Assembly (NCBI GenBank): GCA_026709725.1
Contig: JAPOSK010000082.1
Location: forward strand, 1-6,498
DNA length: 6,498 nt
Reading direction: 5' to 3'
From: Paracoccaceae bacterium
GTDB lineage: Bacteria; Pseudomonadota; Alphaproteobacteria; Rhodobacterales; Rhodobacteraceae
In this document: positions 4,617 through 6,498 of the stretch, piece after piece
Position numbering within the stretch: position 1 is the first letter of the stretch
Layout: each line of letters opens with the position of its first letter
Notes under the pieces: model-generated
The model's database searches: none
Seen by the model: only the letters and a program-made list of their open reading frames with translations
What the model was told of the DNA's origin: nothing
Position numbers and translations under genes: made by a program

Positions 4617-6498
4617 ATGTCTTTTTATCCCAGACGAGACGGGGCCGGAAGCGGCATTGGATCCGGCGCTTTCGGCGGTCTCCTAAAGCAGGCAAACAGC
4701 GATTGCGGCTTGTTCCTGTACACCCGGGACTCCAATCCCTCCTGGCACCTTCGCGGTGTTCTGCGGCGGGCGGATGAGCCCGTCTCCATCACCGTTGTTG
4801 GGGATGATGACGACCTGCCGGAAGGTTCTGATAAGTACATTGAAGTTCGCTACGATCCAGCAGTAGATACGCAGCAGGACATTGTGGATGCGGGCGAGGC
4901 TAACAGGGATGTTGAGGTCGGTTGGCTCTATGGAACCGACTTAGCTGAGCCTTCTGAGCCCACGGGCTTTGACTACCGCAAGTTCTATCCAGAAGGCGGT
5001 GGTTCCGGTGTTTTTGGGGCGGTCATCTCCCAGGCCACATCGGACGTTCCGGCTATCCCCGCCGTTCCCCGCCGCACTGATCCTGTTCAACCCATACCCC
5101 CTGACGCAGCTTCGGATTCCTGGGACAGGTCTTTTGGAGCCACCCTGCCGGGGGAAGGGGCGACCGTCCGGTTGCAAGACACGAACAACGTCGATATTGT
5201 TATCGTTACTTTTGATTCTGGCGTTGAGAATAACGGCGCAACGGTTAGGGTTCAGGGAGATTCCAGCGCAAGCGGCTACGATGCTGAAACACAGACTCTC
5301 ACCATCCCCAGCGGCACCACCCGCGATGATGCCATATTTTTTGTTAACAGCCTTAATGGGTTTCCCGGCCGGGCTACCCATGTTCCAAACACGTTCAGCA
5401 CCGGCTTGAGAAACCAGTCCCGCACATCCGCTGGCGGAACTGACGATCGCTACTTCTCCCAGGTCATTGTTATAAACAACCTCGGCGTTGGTGAAGACAG
5501 CAACATCAGCATCGTGACGGCTCCGGCTGACAGCACAAACGCCGCTTTCACTGTGGATTGGGATGCCGACAACCGGGTGCTGACGCTGTACTTTTCTACT
5601 GATCCCGTGGGCCAGTTTGACCTGCAAACCGTTGCGGCGAACATCTTGGCCGTGCTTCCGACCATCGGAATTATCGGCGGTGGCGACGGCGACGACACGA
5701 CCGCCATCACCCACGCCGGCTTGGTTTACGCAACTGGCCAGCGCATTGATTTCACTGGCGGGCGGGATGCTGAAACCGTCTTTGCCGCTGAAGATCGTGG
5801 CTTGTTTGTCTATACCAATGACAGCACCCCCGAGTGGAACTTGCGGTTGCGGGAGCGTCAGATTGAGGTTTTGGCGGTTCGCGCGGGCCTAACCTTTTCC
5901 GGAAGCGGGGATGCCGGCCTTCGCCTTCAATTTGGAGATACCGACCGCAACGACCGGCGCACCCAAATTGTGGGAACCAGCGACTATGCGGAGCCGCGGG
6001 GCATAAGCGACAACTGGTCTCTGGCCTACAACGAAGTTGACGATTGGCGCGGGGCCAAAGCCCGATACGCCGTTGGCTCAACCGTTGTTTTCTCGGCAAG
6101 TGATATTGGTGTCGCCGGCAACGCCCATTCAGTTCGCTTGGTAGAGGGCGGCGGGGCCGTGGCCGGGGTTGCGGCAACCCTTGATTGGCAGAACACCCGT
6201 TTCTCCGCAGCCGGTGTGGGCGCAATCGGCAATGCCCTGGATGTGCTGGTGACCGAGGGAACTCCGGCAACATCAGGAGTAACCGCGATTGCCTCCATAG
6301 CCTCTCTTGTTGATGGGGGCACCCGCCTTGTTGAAATTGAGTTTCCCACCACCGACGCTGCCGACTTTAACGGGCAGCGCGTTCAAGTGGGTGCGCCTAG
6401 AACCGGACCGGGCACGGCGGCTTCTGCATCAATTACAGTCGGTAGCAGAGTGTTTACTTTTACCGCCGTGGACGCGGGTGCTGCGGGCAATGATATTG
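4617..6498 (+). CDS. Large modular beta-repeat protein, probable phage fibre/appendage (3' partial)
   Basis: The frame stays open for 627 complete codons from the ATG at 4617 to the window edge, so the C-terminus is missing. Layout by residue: Gly-rich start (9-21); head segment 1 (about 18-100) containing GLFLYTRDSNPSWHLR at 31-46; a loop and proline-rich hinge (about 144-162, VPAIPAVPRRTDPVQPIPP); beta modules A (about 192-250) and B (about 280-350); head segment 2 (about 382-463) containing GLFVYTNDSTPEWNLR at 395-410; then beta modules C (about 487-560) and D (from about 605). Modules B-D carry variants of a G-[VA]-[GAI]-x-[GD]-[NS] turn such as GVAGN and GAAGN, a pattern I associate with repeat modules of phage tail and fibre proteins. 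There is no signal peptide. A bacterial adhesin is an alternative. The gene is certain; the role is inferred. Confidence 0.85.
   Translation, partial: MSFYPRRDGAGSGIGSGAFGGLLKQANSDCGLFLYTRDSNPSWHLRGVLRRADEPVSITVVGDDDDLPEGSDKYIEVRYDPAVDTQQDIVDAGEANRDVEVGWLYGTDLAEPSEPTGFDYRKFYPEGGGSGVFGAVISQATSDVPAIPAVPRRTDPVQPIPPDAASDSWDRSFGATLPGEGATVRLQDTNNVDIVIVTFDSGVENNGATVRVQGDSSASGYDAETQTLTIPSGTTRDDAIFFVNSLNGFPGRATHVPNTFSTGLRNQSRTSAGGTDDRYFSQVIVINNLGVGEDSNISIVTAPADSTNAAFTVDWDADNRVLTLYFSTDPVGQFDLQTVAANILAVLPTIGIIGGGDGDDTTAITHAGLVYATGQRIDFTGGRDAETVFAAEDRGLFVYTNDSTPEWNLRLRERQIEVLAVRAGLTFSGSGDAGLRLQFGDTDRNDRRTQIVGTSDYAEPRGISDNWSLAYNEVDDWRGAKARYAVGSTVVFSASDIGVAGNAHSVRLVEGGGAVAGVAATLDWQNTRFSAAGVGAIGNALDVLVTEGTPATSGVTAIASIASLVDGGTRLVEIEFPTTDAADFNGQRVQVGAPRTGPGTAASASITVGSRVFTFTAVDAGAAGNDI
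4707..4754 (+). repeat. Internal protein repeat, head motif copy 1
   Basis: It encodes GLFLYTRDSNPSWHLR (residues 31-46). It matches copy 2 at 5799-5846 at 11 of 16 positions, with weaker similarity continuing downstream (KYIEVRYD versus AGLRLQFG). Confidence 0.75.
5190..5366 (+). repeat. Beta module A
   Basis: It encodes residues 192-250. The order is a hydrophobic strand (VDIVIVTFDSG), GATVRVQG, then DAETQTLTIPSGTTRDDAIF. The last part parallels DADNRVLTLYFSTD in module B, so the two look like diverged copies. Confidence 0.5.
5454..5666 (+). repeat. Beta module B
   Basis: It encodes residues 280-350: QVIVINNLGVGEDSNISIV, then DADNRVLTLYFSTD, then a helix-like DLQTVAANILAVL. The order (strand, G-x-x-x-[NS] turn, strand, strand, helix) is that of module A. 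Confidence 0.5.
5799..5846 (+). repeat. Internal protein repeat, head motif copy 2
   Basis: It encodes GLFVYTNDSTPEWNLR (residues 395-410), 364 residues after copy 1. The DNA has diverged more than the protein, suggesting an old duplication kept by selection. Confidence 0.75.
6075..6296 (+). repeat. Beta module C
   Basis: It encodes residues 487-560. It has two Gly-Asn turns, GVAGNAHSVRLVEG and GAIGNALDVLVTEG, 37 residues apart, which may themselves be a half-module duplication. Confidence 0.5.
6429..6498 (+). repeat. Beta module D (cut by window edge)
   Basis: It encodes residues 605-627: SITVGSRVFTFTAVDAGAAG, then NDI. It opens like module C and is cut right after the Gly-Asn turn, so more modules probably follow. 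Confidence 0.5.

Noticed and set aside
4941..5714. Long antisense open frame (257 codons) on the - strand
   Set aside because: It lies fully within the well-supported + strand gene from 4617, shows no recognisable motifs, and the GC-rich sequence makes long antisense frames common.

Overview
The window is compact, and every supported gene is on the + strand. Most genes start behind a Shine-Dalgarno sequence, two junctions are overlapping or almost abutting, and the longest intergenic gap is about 130 bp. Together with several Ig-like and repeat-rich proteins of structural type, this suggests a tailed phage (or prophage) structural/accessory region, most likely from an uncultured aquatic virus. 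No hallmark gene (terminase, portal, capsid) is present, so phage origin is inference. The Shine-Dalgarno sites make a bacterial-type translation system clear.

Layout. (i) 3-1046: the 3' part of a gene for a striking protein in which cysteine-containing modules (the first resembles a thrombospondin type 1 repeat) alternate with pure polyproline rods of at least 23, 19, 29 and 26 residues. (ii) After a candidate sigma70-type promoter (1038-1066), three tightly coupled genes follow: an Ig-like protein (1108-1647), a two-part protein with a DUF6065-like N-terminus and a prolyl-4-hydroxylase-like 2-oxoglutarate/Fe(II) dioxygenase C-terminus (1647-2756), and a protein with a DXD motif resembling a GT-A glycosyltransferase (2758-3462). 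(iii) 3489-3842: a small unrecognised protein with an 11-C homopolymer near its start. (iv) 3843-3975: an intergenic gap where base composition moves from AT-richer to GC-richer. (v) 3976-4614: a protein with a C-terminal Ig-like domain. (vi) 4617 to the window end: a long open frame (at least 627 codons, no stop in the window) for a modular beta-rich repeat protein, probably a virion fibre or appendage.

How the genes may work together. The most interesting reading is that a polyproline-rod protein, a prolyl-hydroxylase-like dioxygenase and a putative glycosyltransferase lie side by side. This is the set of parts needed to make a hydroxyproline-rich glycoprotein, as in plant and algal extensins, but here in a bacterial or viral setting. 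This is a hypothesis from gene adjacency and motifs. The sequence does not show what the dioxygenase or transferase acts on.
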